DNA from: an uncultured bacterium
GTDB taxonomy: Bacteria; Verrucomicrobiota; Kiritimatiellia; RFP12; UBA1067
NCBI GenBank assembly: GCA_902773475.1
Contig: CACYEO010000050.1
Location: 1-5,967 of the forward strand
DNA length: 5,967 bases
Reading direction: 5' to 3'
Shown here in pieces: positions 1 through 5,966 of this stretch. A model generated the notes under the pieces. That model was not told the origin of the DNA. It was given only the letters and a program-made list of their open reading frames with translations, and did no database searches. The position numbers were made by a program, and so were the translations under genes. Position 1 is the stretch's first letter, and each line of letters begins with the position of its first letter.

Positions 1-100
1 TGGAAAAAACAACGAGCGCGCACCAAAGGAAAGTTGTTTCAAACAGTTGTTTCCCGTCATCAAAAAGCCAGACGGTAAATTGCGCAGCGGCGGACGCATC
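1..100 (+). repeat. Left copy of a ~100-bp inverted repeat
   Basis: This stretch matches the reverse complement of 5849-5948 base for base (paired positions sum to 5949). Over 1-68 the only mismatch is A22. Over 69-87 there are three more (C69, A77, G82). From 88 to about 100 the match decays to roughly half. It is AT-richer than the genes and contains the 9-mer AGTTGTTTC twice, at 32-40 and 45-53. No gene or RNA family is recognised in it. Position 1 is probably not its natural edge, because the other copy lies next to further related sequence that is cut off here. It could be a dispersed intergenic repeat, a MITE-like element without its own transposase, or a structured regulatory region. 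Confidence 0.88.
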
Positions 101-121
101 TCCGGAGGAGGATTTTCTCCA

Positions 122-150
122 TTGATTTCCGCCGGGGAAAAAGGTAAAAT
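122..150 (+). promoter_or_regulatory. Candidate sigma-70-type promoter for pyrH operon
   Basis: TTGATT at 122-127 (4 of 6 to the -35 consensus TTGACA) is followed by a 17-base spacer and TAAAAT at 145-150 (5 of 6 to TATAAT). It is an AT-rich patch in otherwise GC-rich DNA and lies just after the left repeat copy. Transcription would start about 6-8 bases after the -10, near 156-159, at the pyrH start codon. The consensus is that of E. coli and its use in this organism is assumed. If the operon is also transcribed from upstream genes outside the window, this would be an internal promoter. Confidence 0.5.
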
Positions 151-158
151 AACTTTCC

Positions 159-905
159 GTGAAAACACCTGCCAATGGAAAGAATCTTCGTTTCAAGCGC
201 GTTCTCCTGAAACTTTCCGGGGAAGTGCTCGGAAACAGGGAAACGGGCGATTGCCTCGACCCGCAGCGTCTCGCTTTCATGGCTTCGCGGGTGCGCGATG
301 TCCGCAACCTCGGCGTGCAAACCGGCCTTGTGCTCGGCGGCGGGAACATTTTCAGAGGGCTGTCCGGGCTTGGACGCGGCGTAGACCGCGTGACGGGCGA
401 CTCGATGGGGATGCTTGCGACCGTCATAAACGCGCTCGCGCTTTCGGCGGCTCTCGGCGAGGCGGGCGTTCCCTGCACCGTCATGACGGCCTCGCCCATG
501 CCGCGCTTCGCCGAACTGTTCGACGCGCGCCGCGCGCGCGAACTTCTCGCGTCCGGCACCGTCTGCATCTTCGCCGGCGGCACGGGCAACCCCTTCTTCT
601 CCACGGATTCCGGCGCCGCCCTGCGCGCGGCGGAGATATCCGCCGACGCCCTTCTGAAGGCGACAAAGGTGGACGGCGTGTACACGGCCGACCCGGTGAA
701 AGACCCGTCCGCGACGCGCTACGCGCATCTCGACTACCAGACGGCGCTCTCCAAGCGCCTGAAGGTGATGGATGCTGCGGCCTTCGCCCTCTGCATGGAC
801 AATTCGATTCCGATCGTGGTTTTCGATTTCTTCCAGAAAGACGCTTTCGAGCGGGTCGTCGTCGACGGCTCCGCAGGAACTCTCGTAGACGGAGAGCACG
901 ATTGA
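159..905 (+). CDS. pyrH: UMP kinase (uridylate kinase)
   Basis: Cytoplasmic enzyme that phosphorylates UMP to UDP with ATP, in de novo pyrimidine nucleotide synthesis. It belongs to the amino-acid-kinase fold, not to the eukaryotic UMP/CMP kinase fold; the bacterial family is usually hexameric and allosterically regulated by GTP and UTP. The 248 residues are close to the family length of about 240. Visible motifs in order are KLSGE (18-22), GGGNIFRG (60-67), GDSMGMLATV (80-89), TGNPFFSTD (142-150) and KATKVDGVYTADP (168-180), all typical of PyrH. The start is GTG at 159: an in-frame TAA at 150-152 rules out anything further upstream, and later starts would cut into KLSGE. No good Shine-Dalgarno is present; AAGGT at 141-145 is 13 bases from the start codon. 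It is the first gene of the cluster, with frr 49 bases downstream. Confidence 0.97.
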   Translation: MKTPANGKNLRFKRVLLKLSGEVLGNRETGDCLDPQRLAFMASRVRDVRNLGVQTGLVLGGGNIFRGLSGLGRGVDRVTGDSMGMLATVINALALSAALGEAGVPCTVMTASPMPRFAELFDARRARELLASGTVCIFAGGTGNPFFSTDSGAALRAAEISADALLKATKVDGVYTADPVKDPSATRYAHLDYQTALSKRLKVMDAAAFALCMDNSIPIVVFDFFQKDAFERVVVDGSAGTLVDGEHD

Positions 906-954
906 ACCAACCGGCGCCAAGGACGCACGGAAACGCAAAACACAGGAAAACAGA

Positions 955-1518
955 ATGGAAACAATAGCTGAAGTCGCCGCCGACGCATCCGCACGTCTCG
1001 GCCGCTCGTTCGAGAATCTCAAGGGCCAGTTCGCGGGGCTCCGCACGGGCAAGGCGTCCCCCTCGCTCGTGGAGGGCGTGAAAGTCGACTACTACGGCGC
1101 GCCCACGCCTGTCAAGAACCTGGGAACGATTTCCACGCCCGAACCGCGCCAGATCAAAATCACGCCGTTCGACCCTTCGGTCCTGCCCGAAATGAACAAG
1201 GCGATTCTCGCGGCGAACCTCGGCGTGACGCCCCAGACCGACGGGCGCGTTCTGCGCATAGTCGTTCCGGAGCTGAACGAAGAACGCCGCAAGGAAATCG
1301 TGAAACTCGCCAAACGGCAGGCCGAGGACTGCAAGGTCGCAATGCGCAACGTCCGCCGCGACGCCAACGACGCCGTGAAGAAACTCGAAAAAGACGGCAA
1401 GGCCACGGAAGACGAACGCGACCGCGCGCTCGAACAGATCCAAAAGGCCGTAGACGCCGAAATCGCCAAAGTCGACGCCGCGCTCAAGGCGAAAGAAGCG
1501 GAAGTGATGTCCGTCTGA
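955..1518 (+). CDS. frr: Ribosome recycling factor
   Basis: With EF-G, this factor splits post-termination ribosomes into subunits so that they can be reused; it is cytoplasmic and normally essential. The 187 residues match the family's usual length of about 185. LRTGKASPSLVEGVKVDYYG (29-48) is the conserved N-terminal helix-to-sheet region, followed by the small domain with TPEPRQIKITPFDPS. The second half is the highly charged three-helix bundle, including PELNEERRKEIVKLAK and RNVRRDAND, where RNxRR is a family hallmark. The ATG start has AGGA at 944-947, seven bases upstream. It lies 49 bases after pyrH, a pairing common across bacteria, and 49 bases before the proline-rich gene. Nothing looks truncated or frameshifted. 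Confidence 0.97.
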   Translation: METIAEVAADASARLGRSFENLKGQFAGLRTGKASPSLVEGVKVDYYGAPTPVKNLGTISTPEPRQIKITPFDPSVLPEMNKAILAANLGVTPQTDGRVLRIVVPELNEERRKEIVKLAKRQAEDCKVAMRNVRRDANDAVKKLEKDGKATEDERDRALEQIQKAVDAEIAKVDAALKAKEAEVMSV

Positions 1519-1567
1519 CACGCACCGCAGACAGCGGGAAAACACGCGACAGGACAAGGAGAATGCA

Positions 1568-2593
1568 ATGAGCGACGAAACGAACAAAGACGCGCCTCCG
1601 GCGGGAAACCCGGCGCCCGGCGCGCCCGGAAAGACGCCAACGCTTAAAATGCGTCCCGTCCTGCGCACCCTTCCAGGATCTCCCGCCGCCTCCGCAGGCG
1701 CGCCGGATGCCGCTTCCGCAGCGCCGTCTGCGCCGCCGGCGGCGCCCAAAGCGATCCGTCTTTCGCCGGCCGGGAAGCCCGGTTTGACGATCCGCAAGCC
1801 CGTAATCGGCGCGCCGGCCAAGCCGCCGGCCGCGTCCCCTGCCGTTTCCCCCGCGGGCGGCATGAAAGCGAAAACCGCTCCGGTCGGCGCGCTCCACAAG
1901 ACCGGAATCATCGCAGAAGGCGTCCTTACCCCGGCCCAGCAGCAGGCGGCCAAATCCAAGACTTCCCGCATCTCGCTTGAATCCGCAATGGGCGTGGCGC
2001 CCACGAAAGCGCCGACCCCTCTCAAAACGATCCGCATGCGCAGGCCCGGCGGCATATCCTCCGCGCAGACGTCCGCCTCTCCGGCGCCCGGGCTTTCGCC
2101 GGTGCCGCCGCCTGCCGCACCGCCCGCCCCCCCCGGCGGAGAATCGCCCACCCAGCGCAAAACCCTCAAGATACACCGCCCGGGCGAAGGCTCTCTCCGC
2201 ACACCGCCGGCTCCGCCCGCCGCGGATCTGGCCACGGCGCCGACCATTGAAAACGCGCCGGGCGGACCGGCGAAGAAAACAATCGTCTTCAAAAAGCCAA
2301 CAGTGCGCGAACAGCCCGCCGCGGATGACGGCGCGGCCGCGGAAAACGCGCCCGCGCCGGCGGCGAAACCGGTCTACGACGACGGCAAACTGCCGGGTAT
2401 GCCGCGCTGGCTGATGGTCATCACATCCCTCGCGGCTCTCGCCGCTCTCGCCGCGGCAGGTTTCACTGGGTATCTTTTCTACAGACAGGGCACGGGCCCG
2501 AACGCAGACGGCAACTGCCTCACGTTCATGAAAGACCCCAAGCCGTGTGAAGTGGATTGGTGCCACCCGCCGGAATCACGCATCCGCCGCTGA
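1568..2593 (+). CDS. Unrecognised proline/alanine-rich membrane protein with KTIxI(R/K)xP motif repeats
   Basis: I do not recognise a named family. The start is well set by AAGGAG at 1556-1561, six bases before the ATG. Residues 1-275 are a low-complexity Pro/Ala-rich region, probably disordered, in which a short basic motif recurs: TLKMRP (25-30), KAIRLSP (61-67), LTIRKP (73-78), KTSRISLES (131-139), KTIRMRRP (153-160), KTLKIHRP (198-205) and KTIVFKKP (237-244). One hydrophobic segment at about 281-305 should span the membrane. The basic N-terminal part predicts it is cytoplasmic, leaving a tail of about 36 residues outside with three cysteines (317, 327, 332). No signal peptide is seen. Such motif-and-proline tails are, from memory, frequent in Kiritimatiellota and Lentisphaerota proteins. 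It sits between frr and the ABC genes; a scaffold or accessory role for the transporter is a guess from position only. Confidence 0.85.
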   Translation: MSDETNKDAPPAGNPAPGAPGKTPTLKMRPVLRTLPGSPAASAGAPDAASAAPSAPPAAPKAIRLSPAGKPGLTIRKPVIGAPAKPPAASPAVSPAGGMKAKTAPVGALHKTGIIAEGVLTPAQQQAAKSKTSRISLESAMGVAPTKAPTPLKTIRMRRPGGISSAQTSASPAPGLSPVPPPAAPPAPPGGESPTQRKTLKIHRPGEGSLRTPPAPPAADLATAPTIENAPGGPAKKTIVFKKPTVREQPAADDGAAAENAPAPAAKPVYDDGKLPGMPRWLMVITSLAALAALAAAGFTGYLFYRQGTGPNADGNCLTFMKDPKPCEVDWCHPPESRIRR

Positions 2594-2621
2594 AGCGGAA
2601 GTCTTGCACGAGCCGGACAGG

Positions 2622-3575
2622 ATGATGTTCCGCCGTTTCATGGCCGTCGCTTGCACGGCGTTTGCCGAAGCCGCCGCAGAACCGGTTTCCGCGCTGCTTC
2701 TCCTTTCCGCCGTCATGCTGGTGCATATCGCTCCTGTTCTGCAATACACGCTTCTTTCCGAACCGGGCAGACTCGCCCGCGACGGAGGATTCTCGGCGCT
2801 TCTCGTTTTCGGCGCGCTTTTCGCCGTCCCCGCCGTTCTCCGTTCGATAGGACGCGAAATCTCGTCCGGAACCGCCGCGGCGGCGCTCGCGCGTCCGGTT
2901 CCGCGCCCGCTGTTTCTTGCAGGAAAGATATGCGGCGCGCTTCTGTCCCTGCTGCTGTTCGCCTTAGGCGTCGTTTCCGCCGCGCTCCTTTCGGAAGGCT
3001 CGTGCATCGCGGGCTGCGCCGGCGCCGCCGCGCGCGGCGAACACGGCACGGCCGCCGTTTCCGCCGCGTGCTTCGCGCTTGGAACGCTTCCGGCATTCGC
3101 GGCGCTCGCCGCCGCCGCGGCCGCGCACCGATTCAAGTCTTCGCGCTTCGCGCCGGTTCTTTTTACGCTTCTCGCGCTTTCGCAGCCCGCGGCGGCGGCG
3201 TACGCATTTCTGTCCGGCATGGCTCCTTTCGACGCGCGCGTGATTCCTGCGTCGATTCCGGTATTGGCGTTCGTGGCGGTCATGACCGTCTCGGCGGCGG
3301 CGCTCGCGTGCCGGTTCCGTCCGGCTTTCGCCGGCGCCGGGACCGCCGCGCTCGCGTCGGCTGCGATGTTTATGCAGCTTGCACCGCCGCGCATCCGGAG
3401 CGCCTTGGGCTTCGCCGTGCCGGACTTCGGGAACTTCTGGCTCGCAGACGCCATGTCACGCGCGGGCGAAGTGCCGTGGAGCTATGTCCTGCACGCCTGC
3501 GGAGCGGCCGCCGCGCTTTCCGCGGCATGGTTTTTGGCGGGATGCGCGTTCTTCGCCTCGCGCGACATATCTTGA
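2622..3575 (+). CDS. ABC-2 type transporter permease subunit
   Basis: Integral membrane half of an ABC-2 type exporter. Read from ATG 2622 it has 317 residues, with hydrophobic segments at about 22-45, 57-74, 103-124, 143-168, 177-198, 207-230, possibly 234-253, and 288-312. The N-terminal FRRFMAVACTAFAEAAAEPV pattern and the cytoplasmic EISSGTAAAALARPVPRP (79-96) resemble NosY-like permeases, in which an E-I-x-S-G-T stretch precedes a conserved R-P. Start choice is uncertain. The frame is open back to GTG 2547, which would overlap the previous gene by 47 bases. I prefer ATG 2622 or 2625 because GGA at 2615-2617 lies just upstream and the family-like N-terminus begins there; ATG 2640 is also possible. 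The next gene, 16 bases on, encodes the ATPase. The substrate cannot be read from the sequence. Confidence 0.85.
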   Translation: MMFRRFMAVACTAFAEAAAEPVSALLLLSAVMLVHIAPVLQYTLLSEPGRLARDGGFSALLVFGALFAVPAVLRSIGREISSGTAAAALARPVPRPLFLAGKICGALLSLLLFALGVVSAALLSEGSCIAGCAGAAARGEHGTAAVSAACFALGTLPAFAALAAAAAAHRFKSSRFAPVLFTLLALSQPAAAAYAFLSGMAPFDARVIPASIPVLAFVAVMTVSAAALACRFRPAFAGAGTAALASAAMFMQLAPPRIRSALGFAVPDFGNFWLADAMSRAGEVPWSYVLHACGAAAALSAAWFLAGCAFFASRDIS

Positions 3576-3591
3576 ACACGGGACGGCGGAA

Positions 3592-4464
3592 ATGATGATC
3601 GAAACAGACAATCTCGTAAAAGTCTTCAGGGACTTCTGGCGCAGACCCGTCGTGCGCGCGGTGGACGGGCTGTCGCTCTCCGTGGGCGAAGGCGAAGTTT
3701 TCGGACTCCTCGGACCGAACGGTTCCGGAAAATCCACGACCGTGAAAATGATACTCGGCCTCCTCGCGCCGACATCGGGGCGGGTGTGCGTTTTCGGCGG
3801 GTCGCCGCGCAAATCGCGGGTGAAGGCGCGCATGGGATATCTCCCCGAACTGTCGCATTTGCACCCGTTCCTCACTGCGCGCGAATGCATAATGTACTAT
3901 GCCGGACTGTGCGGACTTCCGCGCGCGGAAGCGCGCGAACGCACTTCGCAGCTTCTCGCGATGACCGCTCTCGAAGGACAGGCGGACCGTGCAGTCTCTG
4001 GATTCTCGAAAGGCATGGCGCGGCGCGTCGGCCTTGCGGCGGCGCTCGTCGGCAGACCTGATCTGCTTGTGATGGACGAACCGACGTCCGGGCTGGATCC
4101 GGCGGGCACGCGCGACGTGAAAACGCTCGTCCGCATGCTGGCCGCGTCCGGCACGACCGTGCTTATGACTTCGCATCTGCTCGCGGACGTGGCGGACGTG
4201 TGCGACCGCGTGGCGATCATGTCGCGCGGAAAACTCGCCGCCGCCGGCGGCGTTTCCGCGCTTCTCGCGAAACAGGGCGAAATGCAGCTGTCGATGCCTG
4301 GCGTCGGCGAAGCGGCGGCGGAAGATATCGCGAAAGAGCTCTCCGCGCGCCTCGGAACTCCGGTTTCCGCATCGCGGCCTTCGGTTTCGCTTGAAACATT
4401 CTTCCTTTCCACCGTCGCGCGGGACGCGCCGGAATTCAAACTCGCCCCGTTCCTCTCGAGATGA
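3592..4464 (+). CDS. ABC transporter ATP-binding protein (ABC-2 / DrrA-like)
   Basis: Cytoplasmic ATPase subunit that powers the two flanking permeases. The 290 residues contain the whole nucleotide-binding domain: Walker A GPNGSGKST (41-49), a Q-loop region GYLPE (83-86 plus flank) with Glu where Gln is classical, signature SGFSKGM (136-142) instead of LSGGQ, Walker B LLVMDEP (158-164), D-loop SGLD (166-169) and switch histidine H195 in MTSHLL. The GYLPE and SKGM variants are usual in ABC-2 exporter ATPases of the DrrA/NosF type, so the protein should be active. Residues from about 220 form the C-terminal extension common in this subfamily. ATG codons at 3592 and 3595 are adjacent; the Shine-Dalgarno is weak (GGA at 3588-3590, better spaced for 3595). 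The open frame extends further upstream, but that part lies inside the permease gene. Its stop overlaps the next start as ATGA. Confidence 0.95.
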   Translation: MMIETDNLVKVFRDFWRRPVVRAVDGLSLSVGEGEVFGLLGPNGSGKSTTVKMILGLLAPTSGRVCVFGGSPRKSRVKARMGYLPELSHLHPFLTARECIMYYAGLCGLPRAEARERTSQLLAMTALEGQADRAVSGFSKGMARRVGLAAALVGRPDLLVMDEPTSGLDPAGTRDVKTLVRMLAASGTTVLMTSHLLADVADVCDRVAIMSRGKLAAAGGVSALLAKQGEMQLSMPGVGEAAAEDIAKELSARLGTPVSASRPSVSLETFFLSTVARDAPEFKLAPFLSR

Positions 4465-5774
4465 AACACCTGCGGGCATTTTTATCTTCCGCCGTCCTCG
4501 AATGCCGCGCGCTGTTCCGCTCCGGCCTCTTCGCGGCGGTTCTCGCCCTGCAGGCCCTGTCTGTGGCGGTGCTGCCGTATTTTCTGCGTTCGGACGGCAC
4601 GGAAGAAGGCGCGCTTTCGCTCTACTCCGGAATGGTGTTCGGAGCCGTGTTTTCCATTTCCGGGATTTCCGCTTTCGCGGCGGCCTGCGGAACGTTCCAT
4701 CCGGCCCGGCGCACGAACAGGCTCTCGCTCGCTCTCGTGCATCCCGCGCCGCCGGCATTCCTCTATCTCGCAAAATGCGCCGCCCTGACAGTGTTCGCCG
4801 GCGCGCTCGCGGCTTCCGGCGGAGCGATGGCCCTGGCGCGGATGAAACTCGATGCGTCGGTGAACCCGTCCGGCGCGCTCCCGCCGTGCGTACACTCCGC
4901 GAAACCGCTTGCCGCAATGCCGCTCCGCGAAGAAGCCGAAAAGTCCCTCGAGCGGATTCTCGCGTCCGATCCGTCGACGGAAGAAGCGAAGCGGAAAATC
5001 GAAAACTGCCGCGACAACCCGCGTTTTCTCGTCCTGTGGGCGCTTGAAAACAGGCTGCGCAACGCAATGGAAAGCGTGGACAAAGGCAAAACCGCGACAT
5101 TCCGCTTTCCGGCGCCGCCGGAGGGGACGGAATGCGAATTCCGCCTCAAGTGCCCCACGTTCTACGGCCTGCACGCGGCGTTCGACGCCGAATTCGCCGC
5201 CGGGCCGGTCACGGGCAGGGTGGTAAAAGCCTCCAGGCAGACTGTGCGCGCCCGTTTCGATTCCGTGCAGCCCGGGCCGGACGGAACGGTGGAAATATCG
5301 GTGCGCAACAAAAGCGGGCGGGCGATGCTGTTCCGCCCGCGCCGGGATGTGGCGCTGGAAACGCCCGCCGGGCCTTTCACGGCGAATCTTGCGCGGGCGG
5401 CGCTTGCATGGACGGGATTCATCGGTTTTCTCTGCGCGTTCGGCGCGATGTTTTCGTCCGCCTTGTCGCGCCCTGTCGCGATATTCTCCGCGACAGCCCT
5501 GATGGCTGCGGTTCTCGCGGCGCCGCTGTCTTCGGCGCAGATGCCGAACCCGTCGGACATGGGATTCGGCGGAATCGCCTGCCTGTGCATATCGCACTTC
5601 ATTGCGGAAGCGGCGGCACCGCTGTTCGCCGTTTCGCCGTCCGGGTGTCTCGCGTCCGGCATCGCGGTGGAATGGAGCGAAGTGTTCTCCATGCTCGCGC
5701 TCGGGTGCATTGCGGCTCCGCTCGCGCTCTCGCCCCTGGCCGCTTCGGCACTTAAAGCGAAACCGCAGGAATAA
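4461..5774 (+). CDS. Second ABC-2 type permease with large soluble domain
   Basis: Probable second membrane subunit of the same exporter, translationally coupled to the ATPase by a 4-base ATGA overlap. The 437 residues show hydrophobic segments at about 23-41, 56-78 and 101-122, then a hydrophilic stretch of about 180 residues (130-311), then further segments at about 312-332, 337-355, 371-391 and 408-428. By the usual ABC-2 arrangement the soluble stretch should lie outside the cytoplasmic membrane. Its first part is helical and charged (155-210); the later part (about 212-305) has alternating beta-like segments such as TVEISVRN. Assignment rests on gene context and membrane topology more than on clear sequence motifs, and I do not recognise the soluble domain. 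The closest general analogy is a Gld/Nos-type exporter with paired unequal permeases. TAA stop at 5772-5774; no obvious terminator follows directly. Confidence 0.78.
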   Translation: MKHLRAFLSSAVLECRALFRSGLFAAVLALQALSVAVLPYFLRSDGTEEGALSLYSGMVFGAVFSISGISAFAAACGTFHPARRTNRLSLALVHPAPPAFLYLAKCAALTVFAGALAASGGAMALARMKLDASVNPSGALPPCVHSAKPLAAMPLREEAEKSLERILASDPSTEEAKRKIENCRDNPRFLVLWALENRLRNAMESVDKGKTATFRFPAPPEGTECEFRLKCPTFYGLHAAFDAEFAAGPVTGRVVKASRQTVRARFDSVQPGPDGTVEISVRNKSGRAMLFRPRRDVALETPAGPFTANLARAALAWTGFIGFLCAFGAMFSSALSRPVAIFSATALMAAVLAAPLSSAQMPNPSDMGFGGIACLCISHFIAEAAAPLFAVSPSGCLASGIAVEWSEVFSMLALGCIAAPLALSPLAASALKAKPQE

Positions 5775-5813
5775 TCCGCATCGCCAAGGTGCGCGTTATT
5801 ATGGCAAACTGCG

Positions 5814-5845
5814 GCCAGTGCCGCCAATTGTAGATTGGCATTGGC
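5814..5845 (+). other. Bulged hairpin downstream of the operon
   Basis: An inner 6-bp stem GCCAAT (5823-5828) / ATTGGC (5834-5839) closes a 5-base loop TGTAG. An outer 6-bp stem GCCAGT (5814-5819) / ATTGGC (5840-5845), with one G-U pair, stacks below it with a 3-base bulge at 5820-5822. It begins 40 bases after the last stop codon. No U-run follows (the nearest T-run is at 5883-5887), so it is not a classical intrinsic terminator. It could protect the 3' end of the mRNA or assist factor-dependent termination. Confidence 0.4.
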
Positions 5846-5848
5846 GCT

Positions 5849-5948
5849 GATACGGGCGCATCTGCGTAATTCACCGTCTCGCTTTTTGATGACGGGAAAC
5901 AACTGTTTGAAACAACTTTCCTTTGGCGCGCGCTCGTTGTTTTTTCCA
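5849..5948 (-). repeat. Right copy of the ~100-bp inverted repeat
   Basis: Read on the minus strand this is the same sequence as 1-100, best conserved at 5881-5948 (67 of 68 identical; C5927 against A22). Conservation then drops inward towards 5849. The AGTTGTTTC 9-mers appear here as GAAACAACT at 5896-5904 and 5909-5917. Unlike the left copy it carries an uninterrupted GCGCGCGC at 5926-5933. It lies between the end of the second permease gene and the window end, pointing back at the cluster. No coding function is seen. Confidence 0.88.
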
Positions 5949-5966
5949 GTTGTTCCGGTTGTTTCC
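5895..5966. repeat. Imperfect palindrome built from GTTGTT-type units
   Basis: Two units in one orientation (GAAACAACT at 5896-5904 and 5909-5917) face three in the other (GTTGTTTTT from 5936, GTTGTTCC from 5949, GTTGTTTCC at 5958-5966) across the alternating GCGCGCGC at 5926-5933. The outer 9-mers GGAAACAAC (5895-5903) and GTTGTTTCC (5958-5966) are exact reverse complements. It overlaps the outer end of the right inverted-repeat copy and continues beyond it. It resembles a structured intergenic repeat or a protein-binding cluster; which one cannot be told from this window. Confidence 0.6.

Noticed and set aside
47..967. Long open frame overlapping pyrH in another frame, starting inside the left repeat
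   Set aside because: It begins at TTG in the repeat and then runs out of frame over well-matched pyrH, giving an arginine-rich shadow with no recognisable domain.
481..2292. 603-codon open frame on the minus strand
   Set aside because: It lies opposite pyrH, frr and the proline-rich gene. Long antisense frames are expected in GC-rich DNA, and its glycine/arginine-rich translation resembles no family.
3838..4020. ATPase Q-loop Glu and SKGM signature as signs of an inactive subunit
   Set aside because: Both variants are usual in DrrA/NosF-type ABC-2 ATPases, and Walker A, Walker B, the D-loop and the switch histidine are intact.
3370..5100. 576-codon open frame on the minus strand
   Set aside because: It lies opposite the confirmed ATPase gene and parts of both permeases, and is Arg/Ala-rich with no motifs, so it is a compositional shadow.
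5798..5827. Possible minus-strand promoter: TTGGCG, 18-base spacer, CATAAT
   Set aside because: The match is moderate, the spacer is 18 and it would drive transcription antisense into the permease gene. It also overlaps the hairpin, whose pairing explains part of the sequence. Too weak to list.
5849..5902. Shared peptide read from both repeat copies (VIKK-x-DG-x-L)
   Set aside because: Both copies are open in one frame, but three of the four differences between them in that frame (69, 77, 88) change the amino acid and one (82) is silent. The frames continue into unrelated shadows. Nothing supports a protein-coding repeat.
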